Source: Mediterranea massiliensis (GTDB lineage Bacteria; Bacteroidota; Bacteroidia; Bacteroidales; Bacteroidaceae). From it: 64,000 bases of DNA. Each line of letters starts with the position of its first letter. Position 1 is the first letter of the stretch. Made by a program: the position numbers and the translations under genes. The stretch lies in contig SUYA01000007.1 of assembly GCA_015060695.1 (NCBI GenBank), positions 1 through 64,000 of the forward strand, written 5' to 3'. A model generated the notes under the pieces. It searched no databases, was not told the DNA's origin, and saw only the letters and a list, made by a program, of their open reading frames with translations. Positions 54,493-63,992 of this stretch are shown here, piece by piece.

Positions 54493-55050
54493 ATGAAAAA
54501 GTTCAGATGTACTGTTTGTGGTTATATCCATGAAGGCGATGTTGCTCCTGAGAAATGTCCTTTGTGTAAAGTTCCTTCAGAAAAGTTCGTTGAAATGGAA
54601 GAAGTAGCCAAAGATGCACCTCTCCAATTTGTTACAGAACATGAAATCGGTGTAGCCAAAGGTTGCGATGAAGAAATGATAAAAGACCTAAACAATCATT
54701 TTATGGGCGAATGTACTGAAGTAGGTATGTATTTAGCTATGAGCCGTCAAGCAGATCGTGAAGGTTATCCTGAAATTGCAGAGGCTTTCAAACGTTATGC
54801 ATGGGAAGAAGCTGAACACGCATCAAAATTTGCCGAATTGTTAGGTGATGTTGTATGGGATACAAAGACTAATCTTGAAAAACGTAAAGATGCCGAATGT
54901 GGTGCTTGTGAAGACAAGATGCGTATTGCTGCACGCGCTAAACAACTGAATTTAGATGCCATCCACGACACAGTTCACGAAATGGCAAAGGATGAAGCTC
55001 GTCACGGCAAAGGCTTTGAAGGACTTTATAATCGCTACTTCAAAAAATAA
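54493..55050 (+). CDS. Reverse-type rubrerythrin
   Basis: Peroxide-reducing protein of the anaerobic stress response. The 185 residues place a rubredoxin-like domain first ([11 protein letters not shown] ... CPLCKVP, residues 6-25) and the di-iron four-helix bundle second ([40 protein letters not shown]). This order is the reverse of classic rubrerythrin. A perfect consensus promoter precedes it and a terminator follows, so it is monocistronic. Electron donors may include the rubredoxin at 41342. Confidence 0.93.
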   Translation: MKKFRCTVCGYIHEGDVAPEKCPLCKVPSEKFVEMEEVAKDAPLQFVTEHEIGVAKGCDEEMIKDLNNHFMGECTEVGMYLAMSRQADREGYPEIAEAFKRYAWEEAEHASKFAELLGDVVWDTKTNLEKRKDAECGACEDKMRIAARAKQLNLDAIHDTVHEMAKDEARHGKGFEGLYNRYFKK

Positions 55051-55070
55051 AATAAACCTTTTATGACAAA

Positions 55071-55113
55071 AAGAATGGGATACCTCTGCTGAAAGTATCC
55101 CATTCTTTTTTTT
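55071..55113 (+). terminator. Terminator of rubrerythrin gene
   Basis: AAGAATGGGATAC (55071-55083) pairs with GTATCCCATTCTT (55095-55107), then T-rich. Confidence 0.85.
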
Positions 55114-55116
55114 ATA

Positions 55117-56727
55117 TCAGAAGCGGAGTCCTAATGTCATCAATACTTGACTTCGACTATTGGAAACTTTAGTAGCCGGAGCAGTTACTATCGAACCGTT
55201 TATATCATTATAAAAAGGATAGAAATCGGCATCATAACTATTGTATTTATATGCCAAATCGGCATAAAAAGAAGTTCCTCGATATCCAATGCCCAGTGTA
55301 AATGTATTCATTGATTTATTGTTAGAAAAATCGGTATCTGTATTAATAGAATTATCAGGCAAAGCCTTGATAGCGTCCTCTTTGAACACAGATGAACTAT
55401 AATTATATCCAGCTCGTATAGCAAACTCTGGTGTCGGTTTAAATTCGGCACCCAAACGTATAGTACTTACCCCCTTCATACAAAGCCCAACTTCGCTCGT
55501 TTCATAACCCATCTCTGTTCCATCAGGATAGTTGAATTTCATACTTGAATAGTCTTCATACTCATACTCTGCACCTAAAGCTAAATAATTACCGACTGTA
55601 TATCCTATACTTGCATTAAACAACCAAGGGGTTTGAAGTTCAAAATCTCTATCCATATCACTATTACCTAACTCATGATAGGTATTTACAATATATTGGT
55701 TTTTCTCATCAACACCAGCCTCGTTGGTCAGCCATACATCGGATGTTAACAATGCACCTGTTGTATAGGTTAGTTGATAGAAAGTTGGGGTATGAAGACT
55801 CAAACCTATACGTAACGGTGAGTATTCAAAAGGACGAATAATAGTACCTAACTTCACATCAAAACCACCACCATGAATACGATTAAAACTTTCCAAAGCA
55901 TAACCTTCTCCATTACCATAGTCTTCGTCATACATTGAATATTTGTTATAATCTACATTGTATGCTCCGATAGTTACACCAAAATAAAAACGATCGTTTA
56001 CATTAAAGGCCATATTAAAATCATAAGCATCAATTCCACCTCTTTCATTAGACAAGAAATAGGCATCTACCTCATCTGGAATAATCGGAAGATACTCATA
56101 AGGTGGATTTCCGACTTCATCCACCAACCAACCTTGATATCCCATAGCACCCAACCATCCGGCATCGGCATCGTTATAAATAGCTGATGAACCATAGTCA
56201 AACTGTTCACCGGTATAGCTATTCAACCAAGCTTGATTATTGGTGGCTTGTTGAGCCATGTAACGAACTTGCGACAAATATTGACCTTCAAAACTTCCCA
56301 TAAGTCCTTGCATAGTCATATTACGATAGAAAGAGTTGGAACGATGATAATTAAATCCAAAGTTTACATAACGTAGGGCTGTTCTATTTCCAAACTTTGT
56401 AGAAATAACCACACCTACATTATCAAAGTTCCATCGATGTTTATTGGTTTCAAACAAGTTGCCAGCATAATCGCTTTCCGTACTGTTAATAGAATATCCG
56501 AATGTTGCCATCGCATCATTACTGCGATACACTCCAATACCTGCCGGATTAGTTGCTATGGTAGAAATATCTCCACCCAATGCTCCCATAGCACCACCCA
56601 TACCCACAAATCTGGCAGTTCCATTCAAATCTTTTTTTGCAATGTTTGCAGCATCATATACTGACTGTGCCATGACTGAAGATGCGCACAAAATACTCAG
56701 CATAATTATTGAAAACTTTTTTCTCAT
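55117..56727 (-). CDS. Outer-membrane protein, OMPP1/FadL-like
   Basis: A 536-aa barrel with signal peptide (SSVMAQ) and the FadL/OMPP1 pattern near the N-terminus: NGTARFVGMGGAMGALGGDI and STIATNPAGIGVYRSND. The end (LMTLGLRF) is a C-terminal outer-membrane signal. These proteins transport hydrophobic compounds, but the ligand here is unknown. It starts 33 nt after the stop of the His/Arg-rich gene upstream and is probably co-transcribed with it. Confidence 0.85.
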   Translation of the reverse strand: MRKKFSIIMLSILCASSVMAQSVYDAANIAKKDLNGTARFVGMGGAMGALGGDISTIATNPAGIGVYRSNDAMATFGYSINSTESDYAGNLFETNKHRWNFDNVGVVISTKFGNRTALRYVNFGFNYHRSNSFYRNMTMQGLMGSFEGQYLSQVRYMAQQATNNQAWLNSYTGEQFDYGSSAIYNDADAGWLGAMGYQGWLVDEVGNPPYEYLPIIPDEVDAYFLSNERGGIDAYDFNMAFNVNDRFYFGVTIGAYNVDYNKYSMYDEDYGNGEGYALESFNRIHGGGFDVKLGTIIRPFEYSPLRIGLSLHTPTFYQLTYTTGALLTSDVWLTNEAGVDEKNQYIVNTYHELGNSDMDRDFELQTPWLFNASIGYTVGNYLALGAEYEYEDYSSMKFNYPDGTEMGYETSEVGLCMKGVSTIRLGAEFKPTPEFAIRAGYNYSSSVFKEDAIKALPDNSINTDTDFSNNKSMNTFTLGIGYRGTSFYADLAYKYNSYDADFYPFYNDINGSIVTAPATKVSNSRSQVLMTLGLRF

Positions 56728-56760
56728 AACATTCTATATTTAAGTCTAAGTTTTTTTTCA

Positions 56761-58104
56761 TCATCTACGGCTACGAGAACCTCCTCCACCACTTGAACGG
56801 CTACCACCACTACCACCAGAGAAGCTACCTGAAGAACGGGTTGTACCTCCACCTTGAGAAAACCCAGATGAACTACGACGGGTAGAAGTTCCACTATTAT
56901 TATATGAGCGATTACTAGAATTCGATCGAGTATTAATATTGGAATTAGTGGATTTACTTGAACCACGATTATAAGTAGCGGAACTACGACGAGTAGAAAC
57001 TCCCTTTTCTGACGAGCGAACGGTAGCTCCGTTGCTTCGTCTAACACCTTCTGCCGTGGTACGGTCATACGAACTACTTCGTGTACTACTAGGACGAGTA
57101 TAGGTTGTACGACGAGATGAAGCTGCATCAGTCCGACGTATGCCACCACGTGTATTCGCTTCAGAACGTGTTCCTACTACCCTACGGCTACTAGAAGTTG
57201 ACGTACCACGTCTTACTTGTTTAGAAGCCGTTTCTGAACGTTGATTACTTTGTCCTCCATTGATAACACTGGTAGCACGACGCGCAACACCTCGTGAAGC
57301 CACCGAACCTCTTGTTGAATTAGGCCGTGCATTATAGTAAGAATTGTTAGCATACGAACGACGATGTGTTACAGCATTCCAACGATGATGATGGCCTCCT
57401 CCCCAATGCGGACCTCCGGGATACCATCCGTGATGATAATGTGGATAATAGTGGTGGTGAAAGTGATGTCCCCACCATCCTCCATACGAGTAACTCCAAT
57501 ATGGTGAATACCAGCTATTCCATCCCCATCCGTAAGTATTCCAACGCCAATCCCACCATAAGCGGTTAGTAAATGTGGGGAAAGCATAGGCATACAATCC
57601 ATCGGTGTACACATTCCATTCCCATGGATTCAAGCCATAGACCACATCCCAGTAGAGAGGACTACTGATACTAATTGCATAACGTGGATTACGGAAACGA
57701 ATGATACGAGTGGCATACTCATAGTCATCTTGTGATCCATCAAATTCACTCAACCACTCGCCATCCAAGCCATCATACTCACGTTCATCAATATAGAGAG
57801 TATCGTTGGCTTGCGAAAAGTCGTACTCACTTGAATCATATCGACGATTATATTCATCTACATCGCGGACTTGTTTTTTTGTATCACGCACCACAACAGT
57901 TGTTGAATTGGGCGAAGTAGTTATAGTGGTTTCAGTAGGTACATTGGACTTTACTAATACCGTTTCACGTTTAGTTGTTGTTTTCTCTTCTTTAGTTTCC
58001 TTCTTTTTAGTAGGAACATAATAAAGGTCGTCATCCACATTTTGTGCAACCAAAGTAAAAGGAAGGCAACAAGTCAAAAACGACAATAAAACAATCTTCT
58101 TCAT
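56761..58104 (-). CDS. Secreted protein with His/Tyr/Trp/Gly-rich centre and Arg/Ser-rich tail
   Basis: A 447-aa protein with signal peptide (LPFTLVAQ). Residues about 25-185 are acidic and mixed, then an extreme aromatic and His-rich stretch follows (NTYGWGWNSWYSPYWSYSYG, then GHHFHHHYYPHYHHGWYPGG). From about 245 to the end it is a basic Ser/Arg/Gly/Thr tail with repeated RRSS/TRSS patterns and GGSGGSRSSGGGG. Family not recognised. The His cluster could bind metal and the tail may bind polyanions or peptidoglycan; both are guesses. It precedes the FadL-like gene. TATATTTG box (58161-58154, minus). Confidence 0.6.
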   Translation of the reverse strand: MKKIVLLSFLTCCLPFTLVAQNVDDDLYYVPTKKKETKEEKTTTKRETVLVKSNVPTETTITTSPNSTTVVVRDTKKQVRDVDEYNRRYDSSEYDFSQANDTLYIDEREYDGLDGEWLSEFDGSQDDYEYATRIIRFRNPRYAISISSPLYWDVVYGLNPWEWNVYTDGLYAYAFPTFTNRLWWDWRWNTYGWGWNSWYSPYWSYSYGGWWGHHFHHHYYPHYHHGWYPGGPHWGGGHHHRWNAVTHRRSYANNSYYNARPNSTRGSVASRGVARRATSVINGGQSNQRSETASKQVRRGTSTSSSRRVVGTRSEANTRGGIRRTDAASSRRTTYTRPSSTRSSSYDRTTAEGVRRSNGATVRSSEKGVSTRRSSATYNRGSSKSTNSNINTRSNSSNRSYNNSGTSTRRSSSGFSQGGGTTRSSGSFSGGSGGSRSSGGGGSRSRR

Positions 58105-58185
58105 ATCTACATATTTTTATTTTGTTAGCAAGGCTTGTTAGTATTTCACGATGCAAATATAACACTTCTGTCCCAAGCCTTTTGA

Positions 58186-58217
58186 GGGAAATCCCTATTC
58201 CTAGATAGGGATTTCCC
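58186..58217 (-). terminator. Terminator of GH127 gene
   Basis: GGGAAATCCCTAT (58186-58198) and ATAGGGATTTCCC (58205-58217) form a perfect 13-bp stem with a 6-nt loop, touching the GH127 stop codon. The following minus-strand bases are CTCAAAAGGC, so no T-run is present. Confidence 0.6.
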
Positions 58218-61159
58218 TATTTCTTTAATTGCAGACAGGCTTTTTCTATCATATCCATGGTTCCACTACCGTCTCCTACATAGCTTACAACCATTTCGGC
58301 ATATCGTATAGCCTCTTTCAAGGCTTCACTTTTTTCCTGCTTCTGTTTAGCAACCTTCAAAAGAGCTAAAAGTTCACTCAAATCCTCCAATTCAGGCAAA
58401 TTTCCTGGACGCATGGTATTGATAGCGGCATTCAAAGAAGCAGCCATAGCACTGACTTCGTCTGCTTCGAGATTTTTATTTTCATAAACGTTTTGTGCTT
58501 CTTCATACTTTTGCATCAGTCGTTCATAGGCATACGGAGCCCAAGGAGCATAATCAGGTACCTTGATATCTAAGGCTAACCAAGCTTCTTGTGCTTTTTT
58601 TCGTTCAATAGTCACTTGCAATGCTTCATTCAATGCTTGATAAGCACGTTTCTTAAAACTTTCAGCCATAGCTTTTTCTGTTGCCGGATCTGTAAGTTGA
58701 TGAATACGCAAATAGTGTGTTGAGTGTTCATTAAGCACATAGTCAGGTTTAAATAGTTTGTCACCTACAGTCAAAGTATAAATATTACCGTTAGTGCCAT
58801 CTTCATCAGTTGCTCCATTCATGTGTATATCATCTAAATAAGAATCAACCTTCAGTGTGGCCTGCTTCCAATGCTCAATGCCGGTAGTACCCATAGCCAA
58901 TGGACCATACATCAGTGTGCCCACCCACATCGGAGCGAAAGGCGTTGCTGTTTCATTCAGACCTGTAGCAGCTATTTCCATTTTGTCAGGCCCATAGTTA
59001 ATGTGTTTAGTAAAAGGCATTATTATTTCAACAACATCTCCTTTTTTCCATTTGCGTTGCGGTATTTCAACATAAGAGCAAGGCTTGTATTGAATAGCAA
59101 GAGGCTTTCCATTCAATTTTACTTCAAAATCCTCGATAGCCCAATATGGCACTCTCAACTTCATAGAAAATTTAGCTTTTCCCTCTACTATATGAATAGT
59201 AGATTTTTCAGCAGGCCAACGACATTCTTGTTTAATCTTTATTTTTTTATCATCCCATGTAGCGGTAGTTGGGATATATAGTCCTATCCACAATGTATTG
59301 TCTGAAACAAAATAGGCTGCTTCTTGATACTTCACATGATTTTCAGAACCTGTACCTCCACAACAAGACTCTTGTGGTGTATGATTACCCCATGGTTTTG
59401 AAGCATCTAAACCGACGGCATAATGATAGGTAGTCATATAATGTGTAGGATGAAGTGAACCAACAATCTGATTATAAAGTACCCGCTCGTAATAATCCAT
59501 ATAACGGGCATCATCTGGATTAAAGCAATTCAAATCTTTTGTTAATTTGGCTAAATTGTAAGCACAACAAGTTTCATTCAATGTTGGGTTGGGACGTATA
59601 TTCCGATTTCTATCCGAATAAACATTGGTATTCATACTAAGAATCTGTGTATAAGGCTGACGAAACATTTCACCATTTCCTACTCCACCAGTAGCATAGG
59701 CATAGCGACCTTGTATCATACTCCAAAAATTTTGTGCTAAATTGTAGTAATAGGGATTAGCATTACCTCGATAGCTACGCAATGCACTAGTAATTTTAGG
59801 AATGTGTTGATTGGCATGACGAGTTCGAATATCATCAATATTTCTTGAGAGTGGTTCAAAGAAAGCCGGACTATCAAAATAACTGGCAGCTTCCAATAGG
59901 CGTGCTTTTTCCGTAGGGTCGTTTACCATTTCAGAAAGCCTTGAAAGTGACTCTCCAGTACCTCCATCCTCACCAGCAATATACATATTCCACATCTCGT
60001 AACGATTACCCGGTTTTTTTCTTCGTTCTTCTCGTGTGCCTTCGGTATCAACAAAAGTGCGGTAATGCATACGATTCCATATCCATAGGCCCATATCCTT
60101 AGCAATCAATAATGCCTTAGCGGCAATCTCCTTGTCATCCACATAATTTGCAATATCTATCAAGCCGGCCAATTGTTTATGAATAGCATAGTATGGTGCC
60201 CATACCCATTGTTCGTTATTGTAACCTCTATACATTTCAATAAGGGCGGCATGGTGTGCTGGAATAGCATTTAAGTAACCATATCCGTATTTACTCCACT
60301 CCTTTTTATGCTCATCGAAAGCAGCCCATGTACCTTTCATCTCGCGCAATTCAGATTCAGGTGCAAAGTCACGAGCCTCCCAGTAACGCCCTAATTCTTC
60401 ATTCCAAACAAATGTACGCTCCTGACAAATGCGTAATTCATCAACCATGCGACGAATATTCTGACGCAAGGCATCTTTCTGTTCTTTATTAGATGCACTT
60501 GCAAAGGCAAAAGCCAAAGCTGACATATAGTGTCCGCTACCATGTCCTTTTAGTTTGGTCGTTGGTGAATCCCATCCATCTGATTTCTTATATCCTTCGG
60601 TAGAAAGTCCATAGGTATCACGATAATTATAGAGTTGCTGAGATACATCCCAACTAAGTATAGTTTTAATAGCCAAATCCCGATTTGAGGTCAATCGATT
60701 GTTACCTTCTATCACAACTTTATCTAACGGAAGTGGTTCTGCTACAGGCTTATTAGAAGGGGTTTCATAAGCATCGGCTACTACGTCGATAATAGCTTCT
60801 ATAGGAAAGCCCTCAGCAGTTGTATTGTCTCCTATCACAAAACCTTTGATAGTATAGCGTGTACCTACTGGATAAAGTGCGGAATCAGACTGTTTTTCTT
60901 CTGTGCTTAATGCTGAATTGGTCCACATCACTTGACGGTAGGCTGCTGTTCCGTCCGAATAGGTCACCCATAACTGATAAGGTAATCGGGGAACAGTACC
61001 CACCGGCGACTGTACTTGTACGGTTTCTACCGTGGCAATAGTTTTATACTCCGGACGATTGTTATTAACTTGTTGCACTGCATTTTGTGCCATTACTTCC
61101 CATGTTGGAAAGCAAATACAGAAAGCCACCAACAGGTTTAAAAGAGAGCGTGTTAACAT
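58217..61159 (-). CDS. GH127 (DUF1680) beta-L-arabinofuranosidase-type enzyme
   Basis: A 980-aa secreted glycosidase that would release beta-L-arabinofuranose or related sugars from plant glycans. The start at 61159 (MLTRSLLNLLVAFC, signal ending VMAQN) is preferred over 61216 because the -7 box TATCTTTG lies at 61197-61190. After an Ig-like region (about 35-125, QLWVTYSDGTAAYRQVMW) comes the (alpha/alpha)6 catalytic domain. The Cys/Glu zinc and nucleophile motifs of GH127 are visible as NETCCAYNLAKL and ESCCGGTGSENH. The C-terminal ~150 residues are helical and Glu/Ala-rich. It stands alone with DUF4221 upstream, not inside a polysaccharide utilisation locus. Confidence 0.87.
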   Translation of the reverse strand: MLTRSLLNLLVAFCICFPTWEVMAQNAVQQVNNNRPEYKTIATVETVQVQSPVGTVPRLPYQLWVTYSDGTAAYRQVMWTNSALSTEEKQSDSALYPVGTRYTIKGFVIGDNTTAEGFPIEAIIDVVADAYETPSNKPVAEPLPLDKVVIEGNNRLTSNRDLAIKTILSWDVSQQLYNYRDTYGLSTEGYKKSDGWDSPTTKLKGHGSGHYMSALAFAFASASNKEQKDALRQNIRRMVDELRICQERTFVWNEELGRYWEARDFAPESELREMKGTWAAFDEHKKEWSKYGYGYLNAIPAHHAALIEMYRGYNNEQWVWAPYYAIHKQLAGLIDIANYVDDKEIAAKALLIAKDMGLWIWNRMHYRTFVDTEGTREERRKKPGNRYEMWNMYIAGEDGGTGESLSRLSEMVNDPTEKARLLEAASYFDSPAFFEPLSRNIDDIRTRHANQHIPKITSALRSYRGNANPYYYNLAQNFWSMIQGRYAYATGGVGNGEMFRQPYTQILSMNTNVYSDRNRNIRPNPTLNETCCAYNLAKLTKDLNCFNPDDARYMDYYERVLYNQIVGSLHPTHYMTTYHYAVGLDASKPWGNHTPQESCCGGTGSENHVKYQEAAYFVSDNTLWIGLYIPTTATWDDKKIKIKQECRWPAEKSTIHIVEGKAKFSMKLRVPYWAIEDFEVKLNGKPLAIQYKPCSYVEIPQRKWKKGDVVEIIMPFTKHINYGPDKMEIAATGLNETATPFAPMWVGTLMYGPLAMGTTGIEHWKQATLKVDSYLDDIHMNGATDEDGTNGNIYTLTVGDKLFKPDYVLNEHSTHYLRIHQLTDPATEKAMAESFKKRAYQALNEALQVTIERKKAQEAWLALDIKVPDYAPWAPYAYERLMQKYEEAQNVYENKNLEADEVSAMAASLNAAINTMRPGNLPELEDLSELLALLKVAKQKQEKSEALKEAIRYAEMVVSYVGDGSGTMDMIEKACLQLKK

Positions 61160-61189
61160 TGTTCTTTCTTCATTGATTATTATTGGCAA

Positions 61190-61197
61190 CAAAGATA
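61190..61197 (-). promoter_or_regulatory. Promoter -7 box of GH127 gene
   Basis: TATCTTTG on the minus strand, 31 nt before the chosen start. Confidence 0.65.
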
Positions 61198-61226
61198 ACA
61201 AAAAAAATAACAACACGTTCTTCCTA

Positions 61227-62387
61227 TCAGTTATCTTTTATTTGAAGGACATCAAAAACAAGGTTTTCTATTTGGGGAGCTTTACTTGACGAATTATCTA
61301 CAAAAAGTAAAATCCCATCTTGAAGTGGGCACCATCCGGTAAAATAGTTGTATCTGTTCATAGGTAATTTGCGCTCTTCTATCAGCAAAAAATCTTCATC
61401 CATCAACGTTAAATAGAGTGTACGAGCAGCCAACATATCACCTAACGATTTGGATACGTCAAACACTCCGTCTGATATATGCAGACGTGCATAAACTTTG
61501 ACACTTGGTAAATAAACCACATCGTGGAAGTGGGTATTTTCAACCTCATGTCGTTCCCAAGTAGCATAATCTTTTGGCGAAATACAGGGAGATGCCACAT
61601 TTTTCACATATGCACTTGGTGCTTCTACGCACTTATATTCTCCTGTCTTTCTATCAATCAGATAGATATTAGATTCTACCGGATAGTTATAAAGCACATA
61701 AGTTTCACTGAACGTCACATTGGGTTCCTCCATATTTCCATACTTTCCGGCACCCAAATCAGCAACCTGCTCTGACTGTTTCAGTGGATATTCAGTTAGG
61801 ATTACACCTTGCTGAACCGAAAACTCTCGTACTTTAAATTTCTTTTTACCGTTCGAATAATCTTTTACACCATATAATAGTATTTGTTTCTCTTTATCAT
61901 AAAACAAGCGAGCTATAGAAATGGCATAATTACTACCCAACAATAATTCTTCTTTTTCTTTTAGCAATTGATTGGGAGTAAAAGAATTTATTATTTTCCC
62001 GGTACTATCTACCAACACAATGCGCTGTGCACTATCGCTTATCCAAATAGAATCTGGAGTATGTACAAAGATAGCTCCCGGACGTCCCATGATAGCATTG
62101 GGTCCCTCTTTTGCCAATGGCACAAGTGTGGTTTTATGGGTATTCAGATTGATGCAATCTAATGCTGAGGCACGGCGATTATATCCATACAATAGGTTTA
62201 GTGAATCACACTGATAAGAAGCCGTTAAGCTATAGCTTTTCAAGTTTAGGAAATCTTCTTCTACAATAGTATCGGTTTTCTGCAGATAAGATATTTGGCG
62301 CTGAGATTTTTTCTGCTCAGTTTCCTTACTTAATTGACATGAAACGAATAAGCAGGCGATAAACATTAAACAACAGAAGCTACGCAT
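61227..62387 (-). CDS. DUF4221 lipoprotein
   Basis: A 386-aa lipoprotein (signal ending LFVSCQLSK). The rest looks like a beta-propeller with repeated strands and features of DUF4221/BF3164-like proteins (ASALDCINLNTHKTTLVPLA, SIWISDSAQRIVLVDSTGKI, VESNIYLIDRKTGEYKCV). Function unknown. It is followed by GH127 after 67 nt, which has its own promoter. TATGTTTG box (62428-62421, minus). Confidence 0.75.
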   Translation of the reverse strand: MRSFCCLMFIACLFVSCQLSKETEQKKSQRQISYLQKTDTIVEEDFLNLKSYSLTASYQCDSLNLLYGYNRRASALDCINLNTHKTTLVPLAKEGPNAIMGRPGAIFVHTPDSIWISDSAQRIVLVDSTGKIINSFTPNQLLKEKEELLLGSNYAISIARLFYDKEKQILLYGVKDYSNGKKKFKVREFSVQQGVILTEYPLKQSEQVADLGAGKYGNMEEPNVTFSETYVLYNYPVESNIYLIDRKTGEYKCVEAPSAYVKNVASPCISPKDYATWERHEVENTHFHDVVYLPSVKVYARLHISDGVFDVSKSLGDMLAARTLYLTLMDEDFLLIEERKLPMNRYNYFTGWCPLQDGILLFVDNSSSKAPQIENLVFDVLQIKDN

Positions 62388-62599
62388 AAACTTTATTTTA
62401 AGGACAATAATCTATATTTGCAAACATAATTTCTAACATTATAACCTTGGTATGAAAATAAGAATAAACGCCATAACCACGACTAAAAACCACTATTGCA
62501 GTAAATTAAATTTAAAAATATATTTGCAAATATACGAAATAAATAACAAGACAAAATATTATCACTGTTTAAGGTAAATAAAACAACATAGTTTTTATT

Positions 62600-62987
62600 A
62601 TTTTAAGTTTCGCAAGTAAAGCTGCATAGCTTTAGTAGTGCATATCATAGAGAAATGAATCTCTTTATGAGCCACTAAATAGTACTCAATCCTAAATAGA
62701 GTGAGCAAAATAGATTGAAAATCGAAGGCTTTATTCATGTATATAATTTACCTATAGGTAGAAGAGCAACTACCTATAAGTAGTGAGCCAACTACCTATA
62801 GGTAATCGACTAACTACCTATAGGTAATTGAATAACTTAATACGAATATTTTAAACACCTAATTATCAACAGATTACAAAACCACAACCTATACACCCAA
62901 GCAACCGCAGTAAAACCATTTGCAGGCCAACTAAATGTAACGCACACCAAATAAAGAGAGAGGCGTTTTCTATGACCTTCGATTATC
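62600..62987 (-). repeat. Dispersed ~390-bp element B with central palindrome array
   Basis: The reverse-oriented relative of element A (39514-39905), similar over its full length. The centre, 62746-62829, holds four 22-bp units of ACTACCTATAGGTAGT type. No ORF of credible coding character is present in 62388-63113. Confidence 0.85.
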
Positions 62988-63083
62988 TTTCAAAAAAAGT
63001 AACCCATGCAGATAACAAAACTCAAATAATCAATATTCCCAAAACAATATTCCTATCGCTTTATTTTTTTGATATTTTTTTGC

Positions 63084-63091
63084 TATATTTG
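63084..63091 (+). promoter_or_regulatory. Promoter -7 box of prmA
   Basis: TATATTTG, 22 nt before the ATG at 63114; a TTG start at 63102 is less likely. Confidence 0.55.
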
Positions 63092-63113
63092 CTCAACTTA
63101 ATTGCATAAAGAC

Positions 63114-63959
63114 ATGAAATATTTAGAATTTTCTTTTCATACAGAACCTAATAGTGAAGTAGTAAATGACGTATTAGCCGCCGTATTAGCAGATGTTGGC
63201 TTCGAAAGTTTTGTAGAGCAACCTAATGGATTACAGGCTTATATACAACAAGAACTCTACAACAAAGAGGATGTAAAAACAGCAATTGACGAGTTCCCCC
63301 TACCCGATGTACAAATCGAATATAATTTTATAGAAGCTGAAGATAAGGATTGGAATGAAGAATGGGAAAAAAATTTCTTTCAACCCATCGTCATTGACAA
63401 CCGATGTTGCATCCACAGCACTTTCCATAAAGATACACCAAAAGCAGAATACGACATCGTAATCAATCCACAAATGGCCTTTGGTACAGGTCATCATGAA
63501 ACCACCAGTCTTGTTATTGCCGAATTGCTAGAGAGTGACCTAAAAGAGAAAACAGTACTCGACATGGGATGCGGCACCTCTATCCTGGCCATCCTTGCTA
63601 AAATGTGTGGTGCACACTCCTGCATAGCCATCGACATTGACGACTGGTGCGTACGAAACTCTATGGAAAACATCGAATTGAACAGATTAGACAACATTAA
63701 AGTCCACTTAGGAGATGCCTCTACCCTAACAGACAAAGGCCCATTTGATGTAGTAATTGCTAACATCAACCGCAATATCTTATTGGCCGACATGCGCCAC
63801 TATGTAGCTCGTATGAACCCCAATGCCACTCTACTAATGAGTGGTTTCTATGTAGACGATATTCCCTTGATACAAGCCGAAGCAGAACGTCTCGGTCTCA
63901 GCTTTGTGCATTACCACGAAAAGAATCGTTGGGCTGTAGTTAAATTTAAACGTAATTAA
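63114..63959 (+). CDS. prmA: Ribosomal protein L11 methyltransferase
   Basis: SAM-dependent methyltransferase that modifies ribosomal protein L11. The 281 residues comprise an N-terminal substrate domain (MKYLEFSFHTEPNSEVV ...), the conserved NPQMAFGTGHHETTSL linker typical of PrmA, then the Rossmann core: TVLDMGCGTSILAILAKMCG (SAM motif I), AIDIDDWCVRNSMEN (motif II) and DVVIANINRNILL (NIxxNxLL-like motif IV). It is the only well-supported gene at the right end. Confidence 0.95.
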   Translation: MKYLEFSFHTEPNSEVVNDVLAAVLADVGFESFVEQPNGLQAYIQQELYNKEDVKTAIDEFPLPDVQIEYNFIEAEDKDWNEEWEKNFFQPIVIDNRCCIHSTFHKDTPKAEYDIVINPQMAFGTGHHETTSLVIAELLESDLKEKTVLDMGCGTSILAILAKMCGAHSCIAIDIDDWCVRNSMENIELNRLDNIKVHLGDASTLTDKGPFDVVIANINRNILLADMRHYVARMNPNATLLMSGFYVDDIPLIQAEAERLGLSFVHYHEKNRWAVVKFKRN

Positions 63960-63992
63960 AACATATAAACACCTAATTAAAATATAAAAATT

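Noticed and set aside
62452..62577. 41-aa plus-strand ORF after a TATATTTG box
   Set aside because: A+T-rich, low-information peptide in a divergent promoter region; chance ORF more likely.
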